Shown here: one piece after another, positions 19,766-30,902 of the stretch
How the letters are laid out: each line of letters starts with the position of its first letter
Position numbering within the stretch: position 1 is the first letter of the stretch
Source: Roridomyces roridus
Taxonomy: Eukaryota; Basidiomycota; Agaricomycetes; Agaricales; Mycenaceae
Direction of reading: 5' to 3'
Assembly: GCA_029378245.1 (NCBI GenBank)
Contig: JARKIF010000027.1
Location: forward strand, 124,001 to 188,000
DNA: 64,000 bases
Made by a program: the position numbers and the translations under genes
Notes under the pieces: generated by a model
The model's database searches: none
Told to the model about the DNA's origin: nothing
Seen by the model: only the letters and a program-made list of their open reading frames with translations

Positions 19766-22489
19766 TCAGAATCGGCGTGGTGCACCTCTACGCCGGGCTC
19801 TACGATGAGAAAGAGACTGATGAGAGGAAGCCTGGGCGAGAGTGGATAACGAAATGTGGGGAAGGGGCAGCGAGGTCGGCAGTGAAAGCCGCGGCTCAAA
19901 GCCGAGAGAACCGGCAGGAGCAGTAACAAGAACGGTGGGATTGAGACTCCCTTTCGAAAGATTAACCGACATCGTGGTTCTTGTACATGTTCGCGGTAAA
20001 ATGACAGTGCCACCTATGTCTAGAAGGATTTGAAGCATGACGGTGCCCTGCAGAAAATCCGTGAGCGGGTACGCGATACGAAATACAGGGAATAAAGCGC
20101 ACATTCGCCTGGACTACCACTTGTTGCACCGTCCCGTATTGTGTGTTGCCACAGCCATCCCAATAGAAAACACGCTCGAAGTAAGCAGCGGTGATGGGGA
20201 ACGTCATAGTATTAGGTGTGGAAGGGGATGGCGCATTGTATTCGTCAGGTAAAACGTCTTCGACTTCCTTCTGCGGTCCTCCCGCCTGCCAGTGGAAATC
20301 ATAATCCAAATTGTATTCCATTAGTCGGAATTGCCGGATTTCCCACAACCCACAAGTACCGCACTGCGCTTCGTCCCCCAACGGACCCTTGCGCCGGCGT
20401 ACAGCGATGCTCTCGGGACTGCCGCAGTTGGAACAATGCCATACACCATCGATCACGTTGGCATGTTGACCCTCTGCAAACTCCTTCTCCTTGGCTTCAC
20501 GCTGCAGTGGTCGCGCGCGTTTGGCCGACACGGGCGACGAGAAAAATGTTTTGGCTGCGGAGCCAACTTCATCGGCCGATCCGGCCAGGAAGTTGACATC
20601 CTGTTTGTGAACGGGTAGATGTTCCGATCGCAGGGGTACACCCGAGGCGCTGGAGAAACAGAAGGAGCAAATGGACTCGTTCGGAATGGGGCCACAGTCC
20701 CTATGACTCCATAACTTGCACGAGCGACATTTGAGTGTGGGGTGGGACCCTGGTTCTGGCAAGCAACAATCTAAGGGGATATATCACACAGCAGCTCGAT
20801 CGTACATACCTTCGTGTCCACAGACACAACGGAAAACATCTCCCAAATTCACCACTTCGCGGCAGACGGAGCACACCTCTTGGATGGTGGGCGCATCGTG
20901 TGATACGACAGCGCTGTCCGCCGTCCTGGTTGCCAGCGTTACTTCCTCCCGGACGTATCCCGGGCAGCGGTGTACGGTTCCGATGTCGCTCCAAACCAGC
21001 CGATTGATAGATGCGCGGCGCAGGTCGAGATCTCGGGTGATTTGGGCGGCAATGTTAGCCAACGATTGCGGCATGTCCATCTTCCGCCAGACGTATTCCC
21101 GTCGCGGCGGCACTATGGGTGCCTCCTGGGGATCACTTGAGAGAGGTCCGTCATGTTGCGCGATGGCTTGGTTCGACGAAAGCACCGGAGAGGATTGCCA
21201 GAGCGCCGGAGGGCGAGGAGAAGACTCGAAAGCAGTCGGTGTCCTTTCAATATCCTCATCTGGCGGTGAGTAAGTGAGGTGATTTGACAGCATTGGAATG
21301 AGCCAGACCGTGTAATACGCGATTGGCCGACCTCAAGACCTACACAAGAATGGTCAGTGCTTCAATCAAGGCGTCAAGAGCTGGAGTGACCTTTTGACAC
21401 AATCCGTTGAACAAAGTCCAGATGCTGCGTGTATCCTCCTCTTCTTGATGTGCCGGATTGGCATCGGCTGGTGGATTGATGCTGAGCAGGAATCGGTCGT
21501 TGATATCAAGGAAGACGTCGAAGCTCTGTGTCGGATTGAGACGAAGAAAGATGAGCAGAACGGTGGCAATACCTCGGGTCTTAGTGGAAGAGTCGTGCCT
21601 TGCGTACTCAGATAATCGATCCCCGACTTTGAAAGAGGAATGAGCATGACTATGGGATGAATAGGTTTCTTACAGAAAGGCCAGAAATCTGGGAATGAAT
21701 GAGGTAACGAAAGGGGATACGACCAACACGCACCATTTTGAATCCAAGCACAATGCTGGCTTCAAGATCGTCCCTGAGGGCGAAGGCGAGTGGGCCTTCC
21801 GCTGTCTTTCGATGGGCTTGCAAAACAGTGAGTTCTATTGTGCTTCAAGGACCTGTGAAGTCGGTACCGTCTTCATACGCTATGAAGTGATGAATGGACG
21901 TCGGCGCCGAAGCCCCTTCAACCCGTAGCAGATTGGGGTGCCTGAAAGACCGCCCATAAATGTGAATCCAAGTCCATGTTTTCTTGCTTACAGTAGTCGT
22001 CGCGAGAGGGTCATCGTGGCCTCCCAGTCCTTTCCGATTGATTTCAGAGTCAATTTGAGACGGCAACCTGGGCGTCACACACCTCACGAGCATTTCTTCC
22101 AGCGAAAACCTTCACGATGACCGCTTGACCCTTGATCTTCCCTGAATGAAGAAGATAGCCTTGCCCGCGTCCTATTTCGAGTGTGAGCTTGAGATGTTTG
22201 TTTCGGATAATCTGCGTCGATTTGGAGCATTGCTCTGAAACCCGAGTCCACAACCTCCACGCACCTTCAACCCATCTCGATCCTCCTTTCGCCTCCGTTT
22301 TGGGACAGGCTCTCCCGACCCCGATTAAGCGACCAAGCTCTTGTGTCGATACGCAGAAAACTCACCTTCAATATCTTCCCGTCGTCGTCGTTTCACGCCC
22401 TGGTAATCGTATATGACAAAGTCCCCGTGGATATTATTGAATGTGCCTTCGCCCAGAGTGAAGCCGCTCGCGTTGGAGATGAATGCCAT
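19766..22489 (-). CDS. Pseudokinase/PHD-like finger protein 4 with GATA-type finger tail
   Basis: Exon 1 begins MAFISNASGFTLGEGTFNN. The kinase-like exons are intact (EIGRGQGYLLHSG, AVIVKVF, HPNLLRVEG, AEGPLAFALRDD, FDVFLDINDRFLLSINPP), as are the linker PPRREYVWRKMD and the PHD-like finger (CSVCRE, CVC, KCRSCKLWSHRDC). The tail contains GVWHCSNCGSPESIAVRRRK then CGTCG, a C-x2-C-x20-C-x2-C finger at about 20346-20448. The context resembles the GATA-like end of Agaricomycete Snf5 as I remember it, but the residues after the last Cys pair (LWEIRQFRLMEYN) have decayed from that pattern. An intron at about 20034-20086 joins a last exon ending at 19766. The extreme C-terminus is the least certain part. 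Confidence 0.75.
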
Positions 22490-23264
22490 TAGGAGGGGCA
22501 GGATGAGACAAGCATGAGAGTTGAGTGCAAACAGGCTGTATCTGTCGACCCGGACCCACACCACAGCATCGTATGTCGGGGCCAATCTGGGCCACCGGGT
22601 CTGTTGATGGTCTCACGGCGTATATTCATTGTCCGCAACCTGACTGTCTGTGGGGATGAATCGAGAAAGAAGCTTGAAGCACCACGAAGTAGGATTAAAG
22701 CAGGAATTTAAGCAGCAGTAACTTCAAGAAAGGCAAGAGCCGTGTTTCCAAATCGAGTAATCCCGCCAAAAACCTCGTTTATTCGCCATATGTGAAACAA
22801 AAACCCCAAGGAAACAGAATTCGAGGGTACATACGTCGCGGTGAAGGGAAGTTAGGACGGTAACTAACTCGAAGTATGTAGGCGAGAGTACATCAGAGTC
22901 AAGCGCACCTCTACGCCGGCTCTACGTAGAAAGAGACAATAAAGGCCCCGGATGAGTGTGGGTAGTAGCGACTTGCGCTCAGTGCGCAATACTAGGGCGT
23001 ACGCACGGCAAAGATATCGTGGTATTCCCATGATTGGCATGAACTAACACGACAGGGACAGCTGAATCGCCCGCATGCTGTTCGGCCAATTACATGAGCA
23101 AGCCGCGCCTCCTTTTGATATTTTCCGAGATGGACTGGGCTGTCTATTCGTCAAATAGACCGACCTACAACGCGTGTTAATCACAACTCGATGATTCATT
23201 TGAAACTTACGCGTGCGCGTTCTGCAGGAGGCTTGGCGGCTGATCCTATTCTATTCGTTTCGCT
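22490..23264. other. Spacer between genes 4 and 5
   Basis: The first 300 bases are the diverged upstream block of gene 4. From about 22795 comes the AAGGAAACAGAATTCGAGGG landmark, and then a conserved inter-unit block to about 22960. The remaining 300 bases to the stop of gene 5 show no gene. Confidence 0.6.
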
Positions 23265-26104
23265 TCACAGGCGGATTTTTTTGAGCGGCCTTTCGTCCAT
23301 CGGCCTGGGTGCAGACGGCTGATGATGCGGGAGCCCGCCGGGTAGGAACATCTTGAATTCGTCCAAGAGATCCGGCGCGTCTCTAAACAGATGCTGGACC
23401 CGGACGTACGATGGCGATGCCGGTATCGGTATCTGGTCCTTCTGATACGCCTGCAGAATATCCAAAAACTGCTTGTACGTAGAGAGATCATCCGTGTAGC
23501 GCGCCTTGATCCTGTTCAAGTACTGAATGGCGTGGTTAAACTCGACGCCCGGAGCCGGGTGATTTTCCGGCGCGTGGTTGCTGCTGTTGTTCAGGTTCCC
23601 GAGGAAGGACGTGGCAGCGTTGGTTTGCATTTGGGGGTAATTCGGATTTTCACCACCAAAGGGCGGAGGCTCAAATGTAGCCTGAGATGATACTTGTGGC
23701 GGGTGTGGAACGTGGTACAGCAGGGTGGGTGAATGCGAGCCTGGGCCGTTGCCTATCGGAGGGAGAACAGCAAATGGCATGGGATGCACGATATTAGACC
23801 CAAATCCAGGGATGTCGGGCGCGATGCGGGAGTGCTGGTCATGGCTATAATCCGTGTTCGGGATGGACGTGCCGGTGGGGGTCGCGACGGTGATCGTGTG
23901 ACCAGACTGGGAGACGTTGATGTGAGGTAAAAACGTGTCGAATCCTCGGATGAGACTAGGGTTGCCGCGAAAGAGCTGGGAGACGCGATGTATGGTGCCG
24001 GGGGTGTCAATTCTGTACTGCCTGTGAGTAGACACGTGAAAGGAGAGCGCAACTTGATTTTTGAAATCCTTCATCATGTCCAATAAGTGGTTGTAGACCT
24101 CTGGGCGATCCCAGAACTGGGCCTTGACCGCGTCGAGGTAGCTGAGCGCATCAATGACATTGAGTGGGTGATTAGACTCTGGAGCACCATCAGCCCGATC
24201 CGGCATGTCGTGTGTATTGTCCTGGAATATGTCGGCGGCAAAGGAGAAATCGTTTGTTTCTGTAGCAGCCTCGCCATCCTGTTCATGAACGAACAAGTCT
24301 TCCGCGCGGAAGGGTATATCCGAGGTGTTGAAGAAACAAAAATAGCAAATGGACTCGTTCGCAAAGGGGGCACAGTCCCGGTGACTCCACGACTTGCATG
24401 AGCGACATTTGACCGTGGGGCGCAACCCTGGTTCTGGGAGGCAACGGGATAAGAAGGATATAATGCGCGGCAGTCAAATTGTGCGTACCGTTTTGCCCGC
24501 AAACACAACGGAAAACCTCTCCGGAAGTCACTACTTCGTGGCATACCGAGCAGACCTCCTGGACAGTGGGCGCATCGTGAGATACGACAGCGCTATCTGC
24601 CGTGCGTGTCGCCAATGTTACTTCTTCACGAATGTATCCGGGGCAGCGGTGGATGCTCCTGCCGTCGCTGCGAACCAAACGATTGATAGCTGCGCGGCGC
24701 AGGTCGAGGTCTCGGGCGATTTGGGTGGCAATGCTAGCCAAGGATTGCGGGGCGTCCATCGTCCGCCAGACGTATTCCCTCCGAGGCCGTACTGAAGGAA
24801 CCTCATCGCGGTCAGCTGGGGTAGCTTCCGCTTCAATTTGGATGATGGCTTGGTCCAACGCAGGCGCCAGCGATAGTTGTGAGAGCGCAGGCGAGCGAAC
24901 AGCAGCATCGAAAACGGCGGGCGTCCTTTCAATGTCCTCATCTGGGGTGAAGTAAGTGAAGTGATTTGGCAGCATTGGAATGAGCCTTACCGTGTAATAT
25001 GCGATTGGCCGATCTCAAGACCTAAACACAAAATGTCAGCACTTCGAGCAAGCCGTCATGAGGTAGACTGGCCTTTTGACACAATGCATTGAACAAGGTC
25101 CAGACGCCGCGTGTATCCTCTTGTTCTTGACGAGTTGCATTAGCGCCGATCGGCGGATTGATGCTAAACAGAAATCGGTCTTCGATGTCCAGGAAGACGT
25201 CAAAGCTCTGCTGGATTGAGACAAAGGAGGGGGGAAACAAAAGAGGGCCATACCTCAGGCCCCAGCGGTAGGGAAATGCCTTGCGTATTGAGATAATCGA
25301 TTCCGGACTTTTGCAGCAGAATGAGCATGGGCTTCGCACATTGAGGTAAATAGCTTTACCGAGAGGCTGGAAATCTGAATCCAGTGAGGCAAAGAAGACG
25401 GATAAGGCAGCAGACACGAACCAATTTGAATCCTAGCACGATGCTCTTGTCGAGATCATCCCTCAGAGCCGCAGCGAGTGGGCCTTCCGCCGTGTTCCGA
25501 TGGGCTGGGCATACATTCAGCGGTATACCGCGACCAGTAAATTGGGAACGGTACCATCTTCATAGACGATAAAGTGGTGTATGGACGTCGGCGCCGAGGT
25601 GCCTTTGATTCGCAACACATTGGGATGCCTGTGGAAGGTGCATGGGAGTTCCAAGAGTGCATGGTTGCCGCTTACAATAATCCTCGCGAGACCAATGCCG
25701 TGGCCTCCAAGTGCTGTCCAGATCGTTTCAGCGTCGGGTCCGCCAACGGGAATGGTGCCACGCACCTCACGAGCATTCTTTCCTGCATTAAACACCTTCA
25801 CAATCACGGCCCGATCCTTGATCTTGCCTGCGTGAAGAAGATAGCCTGGGCCACGTCCTATCTCGAGTGTGAGCCTGAGATTTTTGTCTCGAATAATCTT
25901 CAATCCATCTTGATTCTCTCGAGGCAGGGTATCTCGACAAAACGCATGATTGAGCTTTATCTAACGGCGCTCGGCAGAAGAAGAATCACCTTGGTTGCCC
26001 TCCCGCCGTCGTTTCGTGCCATGGTAGATGTTGAGGTTGCCGTGAATGTTGTTGAAGGTGCCTTCGCCGAGACTGAAACCGCTGGCGTTGGAGATGAATG
26101 CCAT
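23265..26104 (-). CDS. Pseudokinase/PHD-like finger protein 5 with Sin3-type PAH1-PAH2 tail
   Basis: The front half is intact: MAFISNASGFSLGEGTFNN, EIGRGPGYLLHAG, VIVKVFNAG, HPNVLRIKG, AEGPLAAALRDD, FDVFLDIEDRFLFSINPP, RPRREYVWRTMD, CSVCHE, CVC, KCRSCKSWSHRDC. The intron between DGLK and IIRDK found in other copies is absent here. After FVHEQDG the tail has two paired amphipathic helix domains. The first (about 24170-23930) has SYLDAVKAQF, YNHLLDMMKDFKNQ and, after a short intron, VSQLFRGNPSLIRGFDTFLP. The second (about 23550-23345) has QYLNRIKARYTDDLSTYKQF, DILQAYQ and FRDAPDLLDEFKMFLPGG. Together with the HTITVATPTGTS linker this matches the N-terminal part of the corepressor Sin3. In Sin3 these domains bind transcription-factor peptides. 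The gene ends KKIRL, about 780 residues in all. Confidence 0.85.
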
Positions 26105-26540
26105 CTAGCAGGACCGAGAGCTGGATGGCACGGGAGCTCTAGCCAAACTGTAGTTGTCGATGGTGCGCACCGCAACAAAGCTATGTCGGAACGAATGTGA
26201 GGTCCGCTGTCATTGTCGCGTCTCTGCGAATACGGCGTTGGAACTGGACGCGGGACGCGAGGGGTGCCGATTCTGAAGGAGTGCCACTCCGACGCGTGAT
26301 ACAAGGATAGGCGCTCGCGCAACGACAGACTGTTGTGGGAATGGGAACGGGGGCGAGCCATTGACCACCGGTCGGAAGAGCACCCTCCCGCTCATTCTCT
26401 CCCTCAAGCCCGAGGCAGGGTTCAATTGAGTTCGACGAGCAAGAAGCGAGTTCATTGCCCAATTGAGTAATCCCGCTTTCTCCTTGCTCTCTTTGCAATC
26501 TTCTGCTCAAAAGCTTCGTTTATTCAACATATGTATGCGA
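26105..26540 (-). promoter_or_regulatory. Conserved upstream block of gene 5
   Basis: It shares GCAACAAAGCTATGTCGGA, GCGCAACGACAG followed by GTTGTGGGAATG, and the terminal GTTTATTCAACATATGTATGC segment with the upstream blocks of the other paralogues. No regulatory factor site was recognised within it. Confidence 0.4.
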
Positions 26541-26714
26541 CAGAAGGAAACTCTAAGCAAACAAAATTCGAAATGTAGCAGTGAGGGAGGCAAACTCGTA
26601 GGTACATCAGATCGGCGTGGTGCGCAGACTCTACGCCGGGCTCTATGAGCGAGTAGCGAAATGGGCGAGGCAGCGTCGGCAGTAAAAGGTTACGCCTCAA
26701 AGCCGAGGCCTAAC

Positions 26715-26830
26715 CAACGAGCGCAGTATGGCGCCGAAGTGGTGGGGGCGAGAGTGCTAGGAAGCGACTTGTGCTCCGTGTGCAGTTGTTGGCGGCAGGG
26801 GTGTGGACGGATGCGCCGAGACGAGCGGTA
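26715..26830 (-). pseudogene. Relic of a C2H2 tail downstream of gene 6
   Basis: AGTATGGCGCCGAAGTGGTG (26729 on) matches the region just after the gene 3 stop (16378 on). GGCAGGGGTGTGGACGGATG (about 26796 on) matches the second-finger coding sequence of gene 3 (16572 on). The stretch between is deleted. Gene 6 stops before it, so the old tail survives only as debris. Confidence 0.6.
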
Positions 26831-26839
26831 CGGCGTGGG

Positions 26840-29800
26840 CTAAGGGTGCGTGGGCGACGGGGCGCGGGGCAGACTTCCGTAGTCGCTGTCCAATGACGAG
26901 CCGAAGCCAGAAGTCTGCACGGATAGTTGGTATCGTGAATTGGGGGACATAGTGCTCTTCGCATTCTTGGTGAGCCGCCTCCATTGTAAAGATGAAGTAG
27001 GCATTGGTTTCTGCTCCGGGCGGTCAGGACCTTTATAAGTCACTGGCCAGTTGACAGGTACAGGATGCCCGGCAGTTCGAAAAACTGGTGCGACCACACG
27101 CGGATCAGGGGGTATGACGGGAACGGGTGGTGGGGGGTAACGCAGGGGCGCGGGTATGGCGAGGGGACGACCGGTATAGGGAGAAGTGGGTCTGAACCGG
27201 GAGGCAGGGGAGAGTTGCCGCCGAGCGCGCGTAGTAGAAGATGGCGAGTGGTGCGAATCCAACGGTGTCGACGGATGCGGCTCTCCGTCGCCATTGACCA
27301 TGACCCAAGATTCGGCAGGGCTGTCTTCGGCATCGCTGTGATGCTGAGACGGACGGTTTCGGCGCGAGGTGTCCACTTTCGCCCCGGGGCCCGCATGGGA
27401 ATAATGATTTCGCCACTGCTCCGACTGCTCACCAGGAGACTTCTCAGGTGGAACATCCGGGACATGGATTTGGGTCCCAGGCGGAGTCAAATTGTTGTCC
27501 TCAAACGTTGCGCGGTTGGGCGATAGTGGCGGCGGTGGGGGTGGTGGAGGTACCAGGTTGCCGTTCCGGTCATACAACGGGCGTGGAGGCGGCGGTGGGC
27601 GGCTGGGCGGGGAAGGGTCTCGCTCGTAATCAGCCTCATAACCCACTGAAGCATCGGAAACGAGGTTCTTGCTCGTAGACGAAGCGCTGTCATTGCGAGA
27701 GCGAGATCGTTTGGGTTGGAGTGGGGGAAATGTATTGGAGGGGATGAATGGTGGTAAAATGGTGGATCCGTTAATGGGAGAGAGGGAGGTAACAGGGTGA
27801 AGCGGCGGGGAAGGCTCGTGGACACGGGCGGACGAGATGGAGACGAGGAGTTTGAGAGTGCCCCTGTCGTCTCCAAGCTCACAACAAAGCTTAAAGAGTT
27901 TTTCGTCGGTCAGGGCCTCGCCAATGGCAAAACTGCCAATCTCGGTGCGATAAATGGCGAACTGCCGCTGATCCTCGTCGTCGAATATATTGAACTATGC
28001 AAGTTGAGAGCGGCTCGAAACAAAGAAAAACGGAGGCAGACCTTGACAAAGACACTCTCGCGAATCCAGGCTGGGTTGCTAGCGTTGCTGATATCGACAT
28101 TGACATATCGCTCCGAGTCGGCGGTGACAAGGATAAGGACACGGTCGGGAACGGAATGGGGCGAGCTAAATTCGGGTGTGGCAGGACGTCTCGGAAACGT
28201 AGGATCGAGTGATGACAGAATGGTTTGGGTTGCGGAAGCAGCCTCGCCATCCTGTTCATGAACGAAGAGGTCTTCCGCACCCGAAGTTACATCCGAGGAG
28301 CTTGAGGAACAAAAATAACAAATGGATTCGTTCCGAGTGGGTCCACAGTCCCTGTGACTCCATGTCTTGCACGAACGACATTTAACCGTGGGGCGGGACC
28401 CTGGCTCTGAAAGACAATGAGATAAGGGGATATGGGATATATATCCCACAGCAGTTGGACTATACCTACCTTCTTGTCCGCAAACACAACGGAAAACCTC
28501 TCCCGAATTCACGACTTCGTGGCAAACGGAGCAAACCTCCTGGATAGTGGGTGCATCGTGTGATACCACAGCGCTGTCCGCCGTCCTGGTCGCCAGCGTT
28601 ACTTCTTCACGAACGTATCCCAGGCAGCGGTGGATGCTTCCGCCGTCGCTCCGAGCCAGACGATTGATGGACCCCCGGCGTAGGTCGAGATCTCGAGCGA
28701 TTCGGGTGGCAATGGTAGCCAAAGATTGCGCTACGTCCATCGTCCGCCAGACGAATTCCCGCCGAGGCGGTACTGAGGGTGCCTTCTTGTGTTCACTTGG
28801 GATAGCTTCTTCAGTCGGGAGGATAGGTTGGTCCAACGAAGGACCCGGAGAGGGTCGCGACATCTCTGGTAAGCGACGAGAAGAGTCGAAAGCAGTCGGC
28901 GTCCTTTCAATATCCTCATCTGGCGGTGAGTAAGTGAGGTGCTTTGCCAGCATTGGAATGAGCCATACCGTGTAGTACGCGATTGGCCGACCTCAAGACC
29001 TACACAGGAAACGTCAGCACTTCGGGCAAGCGGTCATGAGTGTAGACTGACCTTTTGACACAATCCGTTAAATAAGGTCCAGACACTGCGCGTATCATTC
29101 TCTTCAGAATGGGCCGGATTAGCGTCGGTTGGTGGATTGATACTAAACAGGAATCGGTCGTTGATATCCAGGAAGACGTCGAAGTTCTGCTGGATTAAGA
29201 CAAAGGAATACGACCGTAAGATGACAGTACCTTGGGTCCCAGCGGAAAGGGGATGCCTTGAGTATTCAGATAATGTATTCCCGACTGTAGAGGGAATTAG
29301 CATGGGAAAAAGGAAAGGGATGGGCTCCCTACAGAGAGGCTGGAAATCTGTGAGCCGGTAAGTTACAGAATACGGAGACCACCGAGAGCACGGACCATTT
29401 TGAATCCAAGCTCAATGCTCGCGTCAAGATCATCCCTCAGGGCAGCGGCGAGTGGACCTTCTGCTGTCCTCCGTTGGGCTGGCAAACGATCAGTTCTACA
29501 GCACGACCCGCGAAGCGAGGTCTGTACCATCTTCATATGCGATAAAGTGATATAGGGACGTCGGCGACGAGATCCCCTCGATTCGCAACACATTGGGATG
29601 CCTGGAAAAACATGAATGTTGTTCTCTGAGCCGTATCCTTCTCGCTCACAATAGCCCTTGCGAGAGTAAAACTGTGGCATCCAAGTGCTTTCCTCGTTTT
29701 AGTGGCGAATCAAGAAGGCAGCAGTAGTACACACCTCACGAGCATTCCTTCCTGCGTCAAAAACCTTCACAACAACCGCCCGACCCTTGATCTTGCCCGC

Positions 29801-30145
29801 GTGAAGAAGATAGCCTGGCCCGCGTCCTATCTCGAAGGCGAGGCTAAGATTCTTGTTCCGGATTATCTGTTTAGCTTTAGAAACGTTGCTTCAAACCGAG
29901 TCCAGACTCTGCACGAACCTTCAGTCTATCTTGATCCTCCTTTCGCCTCCGGTTCCCCATACGTTCTCCGCAGTGATCTGAGGGACAGGAAGAGTGAGGG
30001 ATTGGATGTACCAGTACTCGGACAACTTACCCTCGTTGTCCTCCCGTCGTCGTTTCCCGCTCTGGTATATGACTAGATCGCCGTGAACGTTGTTGAATGT
30101 CCCTTCGCCGAGAGTGAAGCCGCTGGCGTTCGAAATGAAGGCCAT
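26840..30145 (-). CDS. Pseudokinase/PHD-like finger protein 6 with Bck1-type MAPKKK regulatory tail
   Basis: The front half is intact: MAFISNASGFTLGEGTFNN, EIGRGPGYLLHAG, VVVKVFDAG, HPNVLRIEG, AEGPLAAALRDD, NFDVFLDINDRFLFSINPP, PPRREFVWRTMD, CSVCHE, CVC, KCRSCKTWSHRDC. After FVHEQDG the tail reads VPDRVLILVTADSERYVNVD, NPAWIRESVFVK, a 48-nt intron, then IFDDEDQRQFAIYRTEIGSF, GEALTDEKLF and DDRGTLKLLVS. This is the ubiquitin-fold-like region near the N-terminus of the cell-wall-integrity MAPKKK Bck1/Mkh1. It is followed by that protein's Pro-rich stretch (SRSRNDSASSTSKNL, RNGNLVPPPPPPPPLSPNRA, GTQIHVPDVPPE, WVMVNGDG). The Bck1 kinase domain is absent. The predicted product is about 900 residues. 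The tail is a partial regulator copy, not a functional MAPKKK. Confidence 0.85.
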
Positions 30146-30610
30146 CTAGGAGTCGGAGGAGCGAGATGAGAGCTGAGTGCCAGGAGAGCTGTTAACGCAG
30201 CACACCGCAAAGCTATGTCGGACGGAATGCGGCTTTGGAATTGGACGCGATGGCGGCCACGGCACAATCCCGACTCTGAGGGAGTGGATGCCACTCCAAT
30301 CTCGTCGAGTTTCTTCAGAAAACCGTGACGGTGAATTCTCGACGATCGCGGACGGCAGAGTGTTGTGGGGATGACGACTGGGACGAGCTATTAATTGACC
30401 CTCCGGCTGCTCTCGCGGATGCTCTCGAGGATGTCGTCGTCATTGCCAAGTGTTGATCCTCTGAAGCACGGAGTTCGATGTCCGTAAGTTAACCGCCATA
30501 TGTATCGAGATGAGCGCTGAGCAAGAAGGAAATGTTATTGCCAAATACGGCAAAATCCCGCCTCTTCCCGCCTCGTTCTCGTCAACAACTTTGGTTTATT
30601 CAGTAGTATG
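30146..30610 (-). promoter_or_regulatory. Conserved upstream block of gene 6
   Basis: It carries the same landmarks as the other paralogues (CGCAAAGCTATGTCGGACGG, GTTGTGGGGATGACGAC, GGTTTATTCAGTAGTATGCG). The last copy of the block marks the right border of the pseudokinase array. The C2H2 cluster begins 300 bases further on. Confidence 0.45.
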
Positions 30611-30902
30611 CGACACAGTAAGACCCTAAGGAAACAGAATTCGAAGGTGTATGTATGTAACAGATAACAGCGACAGCGAGGCTAAAGATACAGTGCAGGA
30701 TGGATGGATGATATGAGACAGGATTGGAGACTCGAGGCAGGAGAGACAGGCAGGTATTGAGGCGCGGGGTGCGTTTGGGTATGTGAATGAATGTAATGTA
30801 AGGTATATGCGCGATTAGCGGATTAAGGTGAATCTGCAAAGGATGATCAGGCACCGGATGAGGGAGTAAGGAAAGGCTGACGAACTATAACGATACAAGC
30901 CA

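Noticed and set aside
9238..30145. Active protein kinase genes
   Set aside because: HRD and DFG are missing in every copy, so annotation as catalytic kinases would be misleading.
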